Below are positions 34,475 to 44,424 of a DNA stretch of 64,000 bases, in pieces. The notes beneath the pieces were generated by a model. That model saw nothing but the letters and a program-made list of their open reading frames with translations. It was not told the DNA's origin and made no database searches. Position 1 is the stretch's first letter, and each line of letters starts with the position of its first letter. Both the position numbers and the translations under genes were made by a program. This DNA comes from DASPKM01 sp035628135 (GTDB lineage Bacteria; Bacteroidota; Bacteroidia; Chitinophagales; Chitinophagaceae), in contig DASPKM010000006.1 of NCBI GenBank assembly GCA_035628135.1, positions 186,001 through 250,000 of the forward strand. The letters are read 5' to 3'.

Positions 34475-37093
34475 TTATTTTACCCTTTCAGGTACTTCGT
34501 TGCGGAACACCACTACCCCATCGAAAACATCCACCAAAACCGGTTTTGTTTTATCGATGTCTCCGGCAAGTATCCGCTTCGACAACTGGTTCACGATCGC
34601 TTTTTGTATCAGCCGCTTCAAAGGCCGGGCACCGTATTGCGGATCGTAACCATTTTCGGCCAGGTACTCCAGTACATAATCCGTGAACTGCAGTTGCACG
34701 CCGCTTTGGGCCACCAGGTCTTTCAAAACATTCAACTGTATATTGATGATGCCCTTGATCTCGTTCTTCATCAGCGGCTGGAACAGTATGATTTCATCTA
34801 CCCTGTTCAGGAACTCGGGCCTGATGGTTTGACGAAGGTGCGTCATCAATTCGGACTTGGTCTTGTCAACGATCTCATCCTTGTTCTTTTCATTCACATT
34901 TTCAAAATTCTCCTGGATGATGCTGCTGCCGATATTGCTCGTCATAATGATGATCGTGTTCCGGAAGTTCACAACCCGGCCTTTGTTGTCGGTCAACCGT
35001 CCATCGTCCAGCACCTGCAATAATACGTTCCATACGTCAGAATGCGCTTTTTCAATTTCATCCAGCAATACCACCTGGTAGGGCTTGCGGCGTACGGCCT
35101 CGGTCAATTGCCCGCCCTCATCGTATCCAACATAACCCGGAGGCGCGCCTACCAGCCTGCTTACAGTATGCTTTTCCTGGTATTCGCTCATGTCTATGCG
35201 CGTCATCATGCTTTCGTCATCGAACAAATATTCCGCAAGGGCTTTTGCCAGCTCCGTTTTACCCACACCGGTAGTTCCCAGGAAAATGAAGGAGCCTATG
35301 GGACGTTTCGGGTCCTGCAAGCCGGCGCGGCTGCGGCGAATGGCATCGGCTACGGCGGTAATGGCTTCGTCTTGTCCTACCACGCGGTTGTGCAATTCTG
35401 TTTCCAGGTGCAATAATTTCTCGCGTTCGCTCTGCATCATCTTCGATACGGGAATGCCTGTTGCTTTCGCCACGTTTTCGGCAATGTCTTCCGCATCTAC
35501 TTCTTCTTTCAGCAACCTGCGCCCATGCTCATGCTGTTCGTTCAGTTGCTGGGTCAGGTCCACGATCGCCTGTTCTTTTTCTTTCACACGGCCATAGCGT
35601 ATTTCGGCAACTTTCCCATAATCACCTTCGCGTTCGGCGCGCTCTGCCTCGCCTTTCAGGTTTTCGATCTCAGCTTTGGCGTTTTGTATTTTTTCAACCA
35701 ATTCTTTTTCCTGTTGCCATTTGGCCTTCAGCGTGTCTCGCTGCACGGACATATTTGCGATCTCAGTGTTCAGCTCTTTCAATTTGGCTTCGTCGTTTTC
35801 ACGCTTGATGGCTTCACGTTCTATCTCCAGTTGGCGGATCCTTCTTTCCAGCTCATCGAGCTCTTCGGGCATGGAATTCATTTCCAGGCGAAGCTTGGCG
35901 GCGCTTTCATCGATAAGGTCAATGGCCTTGTCGGGCAGAAAGCGATCGGTGATATACCGGTGCGATAATTCAACAGCCGCTATGATGGCTTCGTCTTTAA
36001 TGCGCACATGGTGGTGCGTTTCGTACCGGTCTTTCAATCCGCGCAAAATGGATATCGCATCTTCAACACTGGGCTCTTCTATGAATACTTTCTGGAAGCG
36101 GCGCTCCAGCGCCTTATCTTTTTCAAAATATTTCTGGTATTCGTTCAACGTGGTGGCGCCAATCGCTCTCAGTTCTCCACGGGCAAGCGCGGGTTTCAAA
36201 ATATTGGCGGCGTCCATGGCGCCCTCTCCGCCACCGGCCCCTACCAGGGTATGTATCTCGTCGATGAAGAGTATGATCTCGCCCCCGCTGGTAGATACCT
36301 CTTTTACCACTGCTTTTAAACGCTCTTCGAATTCACCCTTGTACTTTGCGCCGGCTATCAATTGGCCCATATCGAGGGCGTAAATTACCTTGCTCTTGAG
36401 GTTCTCCGGTACATCGCCATTCACAATGCGGTGTGCGAGTCCTTCTGCAATGGCTGTTTTACCAACACCAGGCTCACCCACCAGGATAGGGTTGTTTTTG
36501 GAGCGGCGTGAAAGAATGTGCAAGGTCCTCCTAATCTCCTCGTCGCGACCGATGACCGGGTCCAGCTTACCTTCGCGGGCCATTTCGTTCAGGTTGCGCG
36601 CATATTTGTTCAGGGCATTGTACTGTGATTCCTGGGTTTGAGATGAAACAGTAGAGCCCTTTCTAAGCTCTTTAATAGCGGCAATAAGGCCTTTTTCGGT
36701 AAGACCTGCGTCTTTCAACAGCTTGGCGGTATTGTCGCTGCCCTGCACCATGGCCAGCAGCAAATGCTCCACGCTTACAAATTCATCTCCAAAGGTCTTG
36801 AGAGTTGCCCCTGCCCGCAGGATAACATTATTGGCATCGCGTCCAATGGCTTGCGCGGGTTCCGTGCCCTGTACTTTGGGCAGCCGGTTGATGCTTTCGT
36901 CCAACTTGGTTTCGACAAAATTTATATTGACGTTATTTTTCTTGAGCATGAACTCAATAGGAGAATCCGAGTCCTGCAACAAGGCCTTTAACAAATGTTC
37001 CGACTCGATGGCCGGGTTGCCATTGTTAAACGCAATCTGCTGCGATTGGGCTATTGCCTCCTGCGCCTTGATCGTGAAATTATTAAGGTTCAT
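34475..37093 (-). CDS. clpB: ATP-dependent disaggregase ClpB
   Basis: An 872-residue protein of normal ClpB length. N-terminal repeats cover 1-150, the first AAA+ module has Walker A GEPGVGKT and Walker B ILFIDEIHTLVGAGG, a coiled middle domain spans about 400-520 (LRLEMNSMPEELDELERRI), and the second AAA+ module has GTTGVGKTELAKALAEYLF and GYVGYDEGGQLTEAVRRKPY. With DnaK it resolves protein aggregates after heat or other stress, in the cytoplasm. Upstream on the minus strand is an A/T-rich inverted repeat (37118-37172) that may regulate it. The DsbA-like gene follows. Confidence 0.98.
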   Translation of the reverse strand: MNLNNFTIKAQEAIAQSQQIAFNNGNPAIESEHLLKALLQDSDSPIEFMLKKNNVNINFVETKLDESINRLPKVQGTEPAQAIGRDANNVILRAGATLKTFGDEFVSVEHLLLAMVQGSDNTAKLLKDAGLTEKGLIAAIKELRKGSTVSSQTQESQYNALNKYARNLNEMAREGKLDPVIGRDEEIRRTLHILSRRSKNNPILVGEPGVGKTAIAEGLAHRIVNGDVPENLKSKVIYALDMGQLIAGAKYKGEFEERLKAVVKEVSTSGGEIILFIDEIHTLVGAGGGEGAMDAANILKPALARGELRAIGATTLNEYQKYFEKDKALERRFQKVFIEEPSVEDAISILRGLKDRYETHHHVRIKDEAIIAAVELSHRYITDRFLPDKAIDLIDESAAKLRLEMNSMPEELDELERRIRQLEIEREAIKRENDEAKLKELNTEIANMSVQRDTLKAKWQQEKELVEKIQNAKAEIENLKGEAERAEREGDYGKVAEIRYGRVKEKEQAIVDLTQQLNEQHEHGRRLLKEEVDAEDIAENVAKATGIPVSKMMQSEREKLLHLETELHNRVVGQDEAITAVADAIRRSRAGLQDPKRPIGSFIFLGTTGVGKTELAKALAEYLFDDESMMTRIDMSEYQEKHTVSRLVGAPPGYVGYDEGGQLTEAVRRKPYQVVLLDEIEKAHSDVWNVLLQVLDDGRLTDNKGRVVNFRNTIIIMTSNIGSSIIQENFENVNEKNKDEIVDKTKSELMTHLRQTIRPEFLNRVDEIILFQPLMKNEIKGIINIQLNVLKDLVAQSGVQLQFTDYVLEYLAENGYDPQYGARPLKRLIQKAIVNQLSKRILAGDIDKTKPVLVDVFDGVVVFRNEVPERVK

Positions 37094-37117
37094 ATCAGTT
37101 TAAATTATTAATTACTG

Positions 37118-37172
37118 ATTATTGATTATTATTAGTTAAAGTCACGAGTACTAATAATTAATAATCAATAAT
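37118..37172. repeat. A/T-rich inverted repeat in divergent clpB/hydrolase promoter region
   Basis: The arms ATTATTGATTATTATTAGT (37118-37136) and ACTAATAATTAATAATCAAT (from 37150) are near-complementary around a short centre. It lies 25 bp before clpB and 110 bp before the hydrolase, so it may bind a regulator or simply extrude as a cruciform. Confidence 0.6.
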
Positions 37173-37281
37173 CCAGGTGAAAAAGCAACCAAATCTTTAA
37201 CAAATCCAACTATGCCTTTATAGCCTTTTCAAATAACTTTAATCGCAGCAAATCATAAACCAGCCTCAAAATCCGGCAGAT

Positions 37282-38334
37282 ATGTCATTAAAAACCAAGC
37301 TTACCCGACCCTATTTCAGTGTTTTATTGCCTTGCCTGTTATTCTTTCAGCCCCTTGCGGCGCAGACCGGCTACCCCGAAATAGACCTTGCGCTGAAGCG
37401 CAATCAGCCCGCCCTGGGCAAGGACGTGGTGACCCTGATCTATAAAAGCGGCAAGATCGTGTATGAGAATACCATGGGCGACCAAACGGCGATGAGCCAG
37501 GAGCGGATTGCATCGTGCAGCAAATGGTATACCGCGGCCCTGGTGATGACGTTTGTGGATGAAGGTAAGTTATCGCTCGAAGACACTATCGGCAAGTTCC
37601 TGCCCATTTTTACCCGGTATGGCAAGGGAAATATACAGGTAAAGCATTGCCTTTCGCATACGTTAGGCCTCAGGCAGGACCCCTTCCGGCTGGCCGCAGC
37701 GCTCCAGCGGGGCAAATACAATTCATTGAAAGAGGAGGTATATGATTTTGCGAAAGAAAGAGACAAGGTAGCCGAGCCCGGAACCGAGTTCCGCTACGGC
37801 AATACAGGATTGAACATTGCCGGCCATATTCTGGAAGCCATCTCGGGCAAAAAGTTCGAGGAGTTGTTCCAGGAACGCATTGCAAGGCCTTTGGGCATGC
37901 AGGCCACCACGTTCGAAAAGAATGCTGCTGTTGCCAACCCATCGGGCGGGGCCTGGTCAACCGCGGGCGATTACATGAATTTTTTGATCATGATGCTGAA
38001 CAAGGGCGTATTCAAGGGCAAGCGTATTGTATCCAAGGCATCGGTTGAAAAAATGATGGAACCGCAAACCACGCAGGAAATGATAAAGTACACGCCCGCG
38101 GCCGCCGAAGGATACAATTATGGGCTGGGCGTTTGGCTGCAGGAATTGGCGCCAGATGGAAAGACTGCAGTTATCAGCAGTCCGGGTTTGTTCGGAACCT
38201 GGCCGTACGTGGATTATTGCCGCGGTTATGCCTGCATTATTTTCACGCGCAACCTGCTAACCGAGCGCAAGCGCGATATGTACGATGCGATCAAGAAAGT
38301 GATCGATATGTACTTTGCGAGTTTGTGCAAATAA
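37282..38334 (+). CDS. serine hydrolase of the beta-lactamase/D-Ala carboxypeptidase family
   Basis: A 350-residue exported protein with a signal peptide (FSVLLPCLLFFQPLAAQ). The SxxK motif is SCSK at 78-81 and the second motif is YGNTGLN near 174, with GGAWSTAGDY further on. The KTG-like third element is replaced by a region around SSPGLFGTWPY. These families include esterases, peptidases and resistance enzymes; the substrate is not clear. It is divergent from clpB across 188 bp and transcribed alone. A short run of direct CACTACTCACTCTTCAC-type sequence follows at 38377. Confidence 0.88.
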   Translation: MSLKTKLTRPYFSVLLPCLLFFQPLAAQTGYPEIDLALKRNQPALGKDVVTLIYKSGKIVYENTMGDQTAMSQERIASCSKWYTAALVMTFVDEGKLSLEDTIGKFLPIFTRYGKGNIQVKHCLSHTLGLRQDPFRLAAALQRGKYNSLKEEVYDFAKERDKVAEPGTEFRYGNTGLNIAGHILEAISGKKFEELFQERIARPLGMQATTFEKNAAVANPSGGAWSTAGDYMNFLIMMLNKGVFKGKRIVSKASVEKMMEPQTTQEMIKYTPAAAEGYNYGLGVWLQELAPDGKTAVISSPGLFGTWPYVDYCRGYACIIFTRNLLTERKRDMYDAIKKVIDMYFASLCK

Positions 38335-38369
38335 AGCGAGTTGTGAAGGTGAATTATGTTTGCCCCTCA

Positions 38370-40265
38370 CTACTCACTCTTCACTAATACGATCCTATTT
38401 CTATCAGCCTTATACACCTGCTCATAAAATTTCACGAGCTCGGGATAGAGCGTGTTCTCAAAAATTCCATTGTAGCGCTCGAACCTGCGGTAATAGTAGA
38501 TCTTGTTGTTGTCTACTTTATACGAGCCGGTATATTTTCCAAACTTGCTTTCCACCTGCACGGGATTGGGCATTGCCTCGGTCTTATAGCCACCGGGCAC
38601 CGCAATTTCAACTGAATCTACTTCTACAAAGGCATGCCAGAGCTTGATGGGATATTTCCTGTCTTCCTGCGTAAGCTTTATGTGGAAGCGGTTGCTGATG
38701 TTGGGCGTAACAAATATTCTTTTACCAGAAATCTGTACATAATTGTTCACTACCAGCTTTAATTGTTCATGCACTACAGGCACTTGCTTCCTATCCTGCT
38801 CGTATTTGAAATCGAGAATATCGTATGTTGCGAGGTCAAGGCTTTGGTTCAGGAACTCTTTCACCTTGTCTTTACTAAGGCTATTGATCAGGTCATGATG
38901 CAACTCCTGCAACAAGCCTGAATAATCCGCGGACTGTTCAACGGAAAGGTTTCCATTTTCCTCCACGACGGCTTTCACTCTCGATACCTGGTGGTTCTCT
39001 CGAATGCCGTAGAAAGGCGTGCGCACCAATTTACCACCTTCCGATGTTACCAACAGCGCATGGCGGTTACCGGTAAAGCTGCCCATATAGCCGGGCACCT
39101 GGTCCTGGCTGGTGCATTCCAACCATACCGTATCTTTTTCCACCGGAACGCAGAGTATCACGTGGTTGAACTGGTTGCTGGGGAAGTCGTTCACAATATC
39201 TTCTTCATCATCGCCTGCACGTACAATGGTATAGTGCGATGGTATGCCTGCTTCTTTCAACAATGCATACATATAATTCGACAGCGCTTTGCAATCGCCA
39301 TATTTATTTTTGGCCACGAAGCCGGCTTCAAATGGACGCAGGCCGCCTACACCGAACTGAATGCTGATGTACCGCGTATTTTTTTGCAGGTATTCATACA
39401 ACACTTCCACTTTTTCCCTGGTGCTTTGCTTGCCTGCTATCAAGGCGTGCACCTGTTGCTTCACCGGATCAGGCAACATATCACGGCCTTGTATAAGCGC
39501 TTGGATAAAATTGCCGAATTCGCCCCAGTTATTGAGCTTCCCTTTGTAATCGTCGAACTGAAAGTCGGTAGGTCCTGTAATCACCATTGGGCTGATGTAG
39601 CGCCAACCGGGGAATCCGTACGCGTACTGGATGGGAGGCAATTTTTTAGCGGTCCACTGGTACACGGTTTTGTCTGACTGGGTAGTTATTTCAGGATTGC
39701 CGGGATAATTAAAAGCTTTATACCTGAATTGATATGAAGTGGGAACCACGAGTACAAACCTGCTTTCTTCCACTGCGTAAAACTGGTCAACCTGGGTAAA
39801 CCAATTGGGAAACGACATGGTTTGCTTCCTGGTTACTGCATACTCATACTCGACAGTATAAGGATATACGCGGTGATAAAAATGATGCACTTTGTAACGG
39901 TCGTCGTTGGCAAGGTCGGAGCCCGTACCGCTCTGGTCTCTTATTTCTCCTTTTTTAAGGCTCCTGATCTTCTTACCATTGATATCGTATAATGTTCCCT
40001 CGATATATTCTATTTCATGAAATGAATCGTAATGCACCACCAATCCCGCATGATCATCACCTTTTTCGTTCAGGATGGTAACAACGCGTTTGTAGCGGCA
40101 CGACATTCTTTCCATTCCCTTCATTTCATAGCGGTCCTCTTCAAACCGCATCACTACGTTGGCGTCTTTCATGAGCGCAGGGTCTATAAGGCTTACGCTG
40201 TAGCCCTGGGCGCCGGCCGTGCCAAAAACAGCCATCGCGGCAAGCAGGAAGATTATTTTCACCAT
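38370..40265 (-). CDS. DUF3857 / transglutaminase-like protein (complete triad)
   Basis: A 631-residue exported protein, signal peptide MVKIIFLLAAMAVFGTAGAQ. The N-terminal DUF3857 domain is beta-rich (CRYKRVVTILNEKGDDHAGL). The transglutaminase-like core has C325 in KYGDCKALSNYM, H368 in QFNHVIL and E383 in WLECTSQD, where Asp is usual. It is therefore probably active as a peptidase or cross-linking enzyme in the periplasm. The start ATG 40265 lies four bases after the stop of the upstream paralogue, so translation is coupled. It is the most diverged of three tandem copies and the only one with Cys and His both present. Confidence 0.88.
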   Translation of the reverse strand: MVKIIFLLAAMAVFGTAGAQGYSVSLIDPALMKDANVVMRFEEDRYEMKGMERMSCRYKRVVTILNEKGDDHAGLVVHYDSFHEIEYIEGTLYDINGKKIRSLKKGEIRDQSGTGSDLANDDRYKVHHFYHRVYPYTVEYEYAVTRKQTMSFPNWFTQVDQFYAVEESRFVLVVPTSYQFRYKAFNYPGNPEITTQSDKTVYQWTAKKLPPIQYAYGFPGWRYISPMVITGPTDFQFDDYKGKLNNWGEFGNFIQALIQGRDMLPDPVKQQVHALIAGKQSTREKVEVLYEYLQKNTRYISIQFGVGGLRPFEAGFVAKNKYGDCKALSNYMYALLKEAGIPSHYTIVRAGDDEEDIVNDFPSNQFNHVILCVPVEKDTVWLECTSQDQVPGYMGSFTGNRHALLVTSEGGKLVRTPFYGIRENHQVSRVKAVVEENGNLSVEQSADYSGLLQELHHDLINSLSKDKVKEFLNQSLDLATYDILDFKYEQDRKQVPVVHEQLKLVVNNYVQISGKRIFVTPNISNRFHIKLTQEDRKYPIKLWHAFVEVDSVEIAVPGGYKTEAMPNPVQVESKFGKYTGSYKVDNNKIYYYRRFERYNGIFENTLYPELVKFYEQVYKADRNRIVLVKSE

Positions 40266-40269
40266 ACAG

Positions 40270-42288
40270 TTACTTTTTCTTTTTGAATACGATCTGCTCA
40301 CTATGTTTTTTTACCACGTAATCGAAGAAATTGCGCAGCCCCTCGTAATCCTCGGGCAGGAAATTAGCTTTGTTCAGCTTGACGCGTGAACGCAGCATGA
40401 TGTTGTTGCCGCTTTTACTGATAAGGTATTCAAAGGAACCTTCATCGTCGTTCAGGTTAACCCTGGCAGATTTCGGCAGTTCGTCCACGTCGTACCCATT
40501 GGGGATTTCCATATTGAATACATAAATCTGGTCCATGGTGTAGGGCATCTGCACCGGATACTGGCGCTGCTCGGATTTGAAGTAATTGTCCTTATAGCCT
40601 TCGGCCATCATCGGGTTAAAATACACAATGTCTTCCTGGAAAGAAGAGAGGTCGAGGTTATATCGCACGCTTACCGGTTGTTCAACATTGTCGACCGAGT
40701 CGATCTCCAACTCCTTGAGCTCAATTTCAGAGGGATATGCCGATTTAAAATTCTTCAGCAATTCATCTTTGCTGCTTTTGGCAATTTTTTCGCGCATGTT
40801 CAGCGATTCGTAATAACCCAGCTTTGAGGTAAGACTGCCTTGTACCTTGTTGTTTTCGCCATTTGCCAGGAACACGCTGGTCATCCTGGTTTCCTTCAAT
40901 GAATCGGCATAAAAATAAATGGCGTATGGAGCTTTGGGATTCACGATGCGTGCATGCCCGTTATAGCAGCGTACCGGCAGTTTTCCGAATCCGAGCTTAG
41001 GTTCTGTAGCGTCGAGGTAAAACCGCTTATCGTCGATGTCTACCGCGGCCACCACATAATTGAAGCGGCTCATGATGGGATATATATCGTGCGTAAGGCC
41101 GTTGTTGCGGGTGCTAAGCAGCACTGGTTCCGCATTGATGCCCTGGTGGCGCAACATAGCTATCAGCAGCAGGTTAATGTCGCACACGTTGCCGTTGCGG
41201 TTTTTGAATACAGTTTTCAAAGGACTTTCAAGGAACCTCGCCGATGGGTCCGTGCAGGTGAAATTATTCCTGACATAGTTATAGATCTTCTTTGCCTTTT
41301 CGGCCGGCGTACTTGCACCGTTTACAATCCCTTTCATTTCACCGTCGAGCCAACTGTTGTTCTTATCCAGCGTGGCGCCAAAGTCCTCGTCTTTCATCAA
41401 CTCTTCGCTCACCTTGAACCAGTTGCTCATTACGTTCTGAGGCTTAAACGGTTCCCGAAGTTCAGACAATTGAAATTCTATCCTGGAATTATAATTGTCA
41501 ACCGATGCTACATAGCCTTCATCCTTCAATGGGGGCACGTCTTTCATTACCCAGCGGGTTTCGAACACGTTCGCTCTTATTTCGTGCACGTTGTTGCCCG
41601 ATGTGCCAAGGTCTTCGAGAATGGTATAGTACTTAAATCCGATGTTCTGCTTCTTAATATGGAAGGGATGGTTGCCCTGCGCCAGGAAAACATAGTTCAG
41701 GAATTGGGGGATGCGCACTTCATATTCACTCCACAGGCGCGGATATTTATCCTGGAAGCTCCACGAAGGAAGCCTGTCGATATAATTATCGGATTTGATA
41801 TTATAGCTGACCTCAATGATCGATCCTTCCTTGAGTGCGGGCAGCGTAAATTTTTTAATGGAATAATATTTATCGAGCTTGTCCTTGAAGATTGATTTTT
41901 CGTCCAGCTTGGCTTCTACCACTTTTCCATTTTCCAGGTTGTAAGTCACCGCTTTTACTTTTTCGAGCTTTTGTTCAACGTCGCCAAAATCATACACGGG
42001 CACTTCGAAACTGCCGATGTCAAATCCATTCTTGTTAAGGATCTTGATGCGCACCTGGCGTTTGAAAATGACGCTGAAGCCTGTTTTGTTGTTTCCTTCA
42101 AATTCGGTCAGGCCAACATCGGCAATATACACAGCGCCGGCTGATGAATCGAACTGCGCCTTGGAAAGGTCGAAGTCCTGTGGCGTTACCTTTCCAAACT
42201 TCAGGTCCAGCTTGTCCTGTGCGGAAGCGTGTGGATGCAGCAGGATTACAAGCGCAAGGCATAGCAATACACTGATTCCGTTTCTCAT
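40270..42288 (-). CDS. DUF3857 / transglutaminase-like protein, His of triad replaced
   Basis: A 672-residue exported protein with a signal peptide (RNGISVLLCLALVILLHPH). The DUF3857 domain has FKRQVRIKILNKNGFDIGSF. The transglutaminase-like core keeps C369 (NGNVCDINLLL) and D426 (RFYLDAT) but has Y411 in RFNYVV where the catalytic His belongs. ATG 42288 is preferred because the signal peptide begins there. A longer form could start at 42324, overlapping the previous stop by one base as TAATG; the 36 bp between contain three copies of TGTTAGG (plus strand). It is about as long as, and very similar to, the next copy. Confidence 0.88.
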   Translation of the reverse strand: MRNGISVLLCLALVILLHPHASAQDKLDLKFGKVTPQDFDLSKAQFDSSAGAVYIADVGLTEFEGNNKTGFSVIFKRQVRIKILNKNGFDIGSFEVPVYDFGDVEQKLEKVKAVTYNLENGKVVEAKLDEKSIFKDKLDKYYSIKKFTLPALKEGSIIEVSYNIKSDNYIDRLPSWSFQDKYPRLWSEYEVRIPQFLNYVFLAQGNHPFHIKKQNIGFKYYTILEDLGTSGNNVHEIRANVFETRWVMKDVPPLKDEGYVASVDNYNSRIEFQLSELREPFKPQNVMSNWFKVSEELMKDEDFGATLDKNNSWLDGEMKGIVNGASTPAEKAKKIYNYVRNNFTCTDPSARFLESPLKTVFKNRNGNVCDINLLLIAMLRHQGINAEPVLLSTRNNGLTHDIYPIMSRFNYVVAAVDIDDKRFYLDATEPKLGFGKLPVRCYNGHARIVNPKAPYAIYFYADSLKETRMTSVFLANGENNKVQGSLTSKLGYYESLNMREKIAKSSKDELLKNFKSAYPSEIELKELEIDSVDNVEQPVSVRYNLDLSSFQEDIVYFNPMMAEGYKDNYFKSEQRQYPVQMPYTMDQIYVFNMEIPNGYDVDELPKSARVNLNDDEGSFEYLISKSGNNIMLRSRVKLNKANFLPEDYEGLRNFFDYVVKKHSEQIVFKKKK

Positions 42289-42323
42289 TGTTAGGAGTTT
42301 TATGTTAGGGATGTTAGGGGTCA

Positions 42324-44336
42324 TTATTTTTTTCGCTTAAATACTATCTGCTCGCCATGCTTCTTCACGATCTGTGCAAAAAAATTGCGCAGCACCTCGT
42401 ATTCTTCCGGCACAAACGTGGCCCGGTTGAGCTTTATACGCGAACGAAGGTTTACGGTAGTGGCGCTCTTGCTGATCAGGTATTCAAACGATCCATCGTC
42501 TTTGTTCAGGCTTATCTTTACCGACTCGGGCAGCTCTTCTACTTCATAGCCCGCTGGAATGTCCATGCTGAACACATACATCTCATCGGAAACGTGGGGC
42601 ATCTCTACAGGATAAAGCCTTTGGGAAGCCTTGAAATAATTATCAGTTATCGCTTCGGATAACATCGGGTTGAAATATACTATATCTTCTTTGAAAGCTT
42701 CCCCGTCGATGTTATAGCGGATCTGTATGGGCTGATCGTAATTGTTGAGCGAATCAATTTCCAGGGCGCTCAGTTCAATGCCGGAGGGATATTTCTTTTT
42801 GATCGATTGCATCAATTCATCCTTGCTCTTTTTTATTACCTGCCTGCGGAGGTCGAGTGATTCATAATAGCCGGGTTTGCTGCCGTAGGTGCCGGCCAGC
42901 CTGCCATTGCCATCGACGCCGATAATGACCGAAGTGACCTTTGCCTCCCTCAGGGTATCGGTGTTGAAGTTGAATATCTCGGGTGATTTGCTGCTGACCA
43001 GGCGGGCATGCCCGTTATAACAATTCAAAGGCAGCCTGCCGAATGCGAGGCCTGGCGTGGATGCGTCCATGAACAAGCGTTTGCCGCCTACATCAACACT
43101 GGCAACTACATAATTAAAGCTTTGCTCTATTGGATAATCGCCATTCACAAACCCGTGGTCCCTTGTGCTTAAGATCACGGGCTCTGCTGTGATGCCCTGG
43201 TTGCGAAGCATCGCAATCAGCAGCAGGTTAATGTCGCCCACGCTGCCGTTGCGGTTCTTGTATACATTTTTCAATGAATTGGTCAGGGTAAAGCCGTCCT
43301 GGGTGCAAGTGAAATTATTGCGCACGTGTGTGTAGATCCTGTTGGCCTTTTGCAAAGCGGTGCCTGCGCCGGCCGTAATGTTCCTGAGATCATCGGTTAG
43401 CCAATCGTTGTACGCGTTAATGGCGCCTCCGAAGTCCGCGCGTTTTAACAGTGAATCGCAGAATGTGTTCCAGCTGGTCAGGAATTTTTTGGGCTCATAG
43501 GGCTCTTTGATCTCAGACAATTGGAACCTGATGGAAGAAAGATAATTGTTGACAGAAGTGACGTAAGGTTTTGTTTGCAACCCCGGAACGTCTTTCATTA
43601 CCCAGCGGGCATTTATTACCGGCGATTCAAGCGTATAGCTTTTATCACCTGCTGTTCCGATATCATCGATGATAAGGAAAGTTTTGGTTCCGACAGTCTG
43701 TGTATTGATATGGTACTTATTGTGCGCGCCGTGCGCAAGGAATATATAGTCGAGGAAACCCGGAATGCGCACCTGGTACTCGCTCCAGATGCGTGGGTAC
43801 CTGCCCTGGAACGTCCAGGGATATAGGTTGGTGAAGTATTTTGTTTGAATGGTATAGGACACTTCAATGATAGAGCCTTCCTTTACGGCCGGCAAGGTGA
43901 ACCTTTTCAAGGAAGTGTTCCTGTCGAGCTTTACATCGTAAATAGATTTCTCGTCCAGCTTTTCCTGCTTTACTTTTCCGCCTTCCAGGTTGTATGTAAC
44001 GGCCTGCAATTTTTCCAACTTATAATCGCCATACACGTAGTAATAAAATGGTATTTCGAAATTCGCAGCGTCGAAACCGTTCTTGTTCAACACTTTTATC
44101 CTTACCTGCCGCTTGAAGATCATTTTAAGCCAGTCCCGGTCGCCTTCGAAATCAGTAAAACCTTTATCGGCTATATAAACGGCGCCGGCCGATGTATCGA
44201 ATGCATGCGCAGAAAGGTCAAAATCTTCCTTTGATACTTTACCAAATTTTATATCAAACTTTTCCTGGGCAGAAAGGTAATTTTGCAGCATTACCAATGC
44301 AATAGCCAGGCATAGGATTTTTAAGAGAGTTCGCAT
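42324..44336 (-). CDS. DUF3857 / transglutaminase-like protein, Cys and His of triad replaced
   Basis: A 670-residue exported protein, signal peptide LLKILCLAIALVMLQNYLSA. It closely resembles the 40270-42288 product in the DUF3857 domain (FKRQVRIKVLNKNGFDAANF) and onward. In the transglutaminase-like core the catalytic Cys is Gly 367 (NGSVGDINLLL), the His is Tyr 409 (SFNYVVA), and D424 is kept (RLFMDAS). The copy must therefore be non-catalytic and may serve as a binding or assembly protein. It heads the three-gene tandem array and is separated by 88 bp from the divergent queG gene. Confidence 0.88.
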   Translation of the reverse strand: MRTLLKILCLAIALVMLQNYLSAQEKFDIKFGKVSKEDFDLSAHAFDTSAGAVYIADKGFTDFEGDRDWLKMIFKRQVRIKVLNKNGFDAANFEIPFYYYVYGDYKLEKLQAVTYNLEGGKVKQEKLDEKSIYDVKLDRNTSLKRFTLPAVKEGSIIEVSYTIQTKYFTNLYPWTFQGRYPRIWSEYQVRIPGFLDYIFLAHGAHNKYHINTQTVGTKTFLIIDDIGTAGDKSYTLESPVINARWVMKDVPGLQTKPYVTSVNNYLSSIRFQLSEIKEPYEPKKFLTSWNTFCDSLLKRADFGGAINAYNDWLTDDLRNITAGAGTALQKANRIYTHVRNNFTCTQDGFTLTNSLKNVYKNRNGSVGDINLLLIAMLRNQGITAEPVILSTRDHGFVNGDYPIEQSFNYVVASVDVGGKRLFMDASTPGLAFGRLPLNCYNGHARLVSSKSPEIFNFNTDTLREAKVTSVIIGVDGNGRLAGTYGSKPGYYESLDLRRQVIKKSKDELMQSIKKKYPSGIELSALEIDSLNNYDQPIQIRYNIDGEAFKEDIVYFNPMLSEAITDNYFKASQRLYPVEMPHVSDEMYVFSMDIPAGYEVEELPESVKISLNKDDGSFEYLISKSATTVNLRSRIKLNRATFVPEEYEVLRNFFAQIVKKHGEQIVFKRKK

Positions 44337-44424
44337 GTAACTGGTTTAGGCTTAGGGGTTAAACGAAAATAAGGTTTAGGTCACACGCATGCAACAAGTT
44401 TCTAATCTGTTTTTTTAGATTTTA

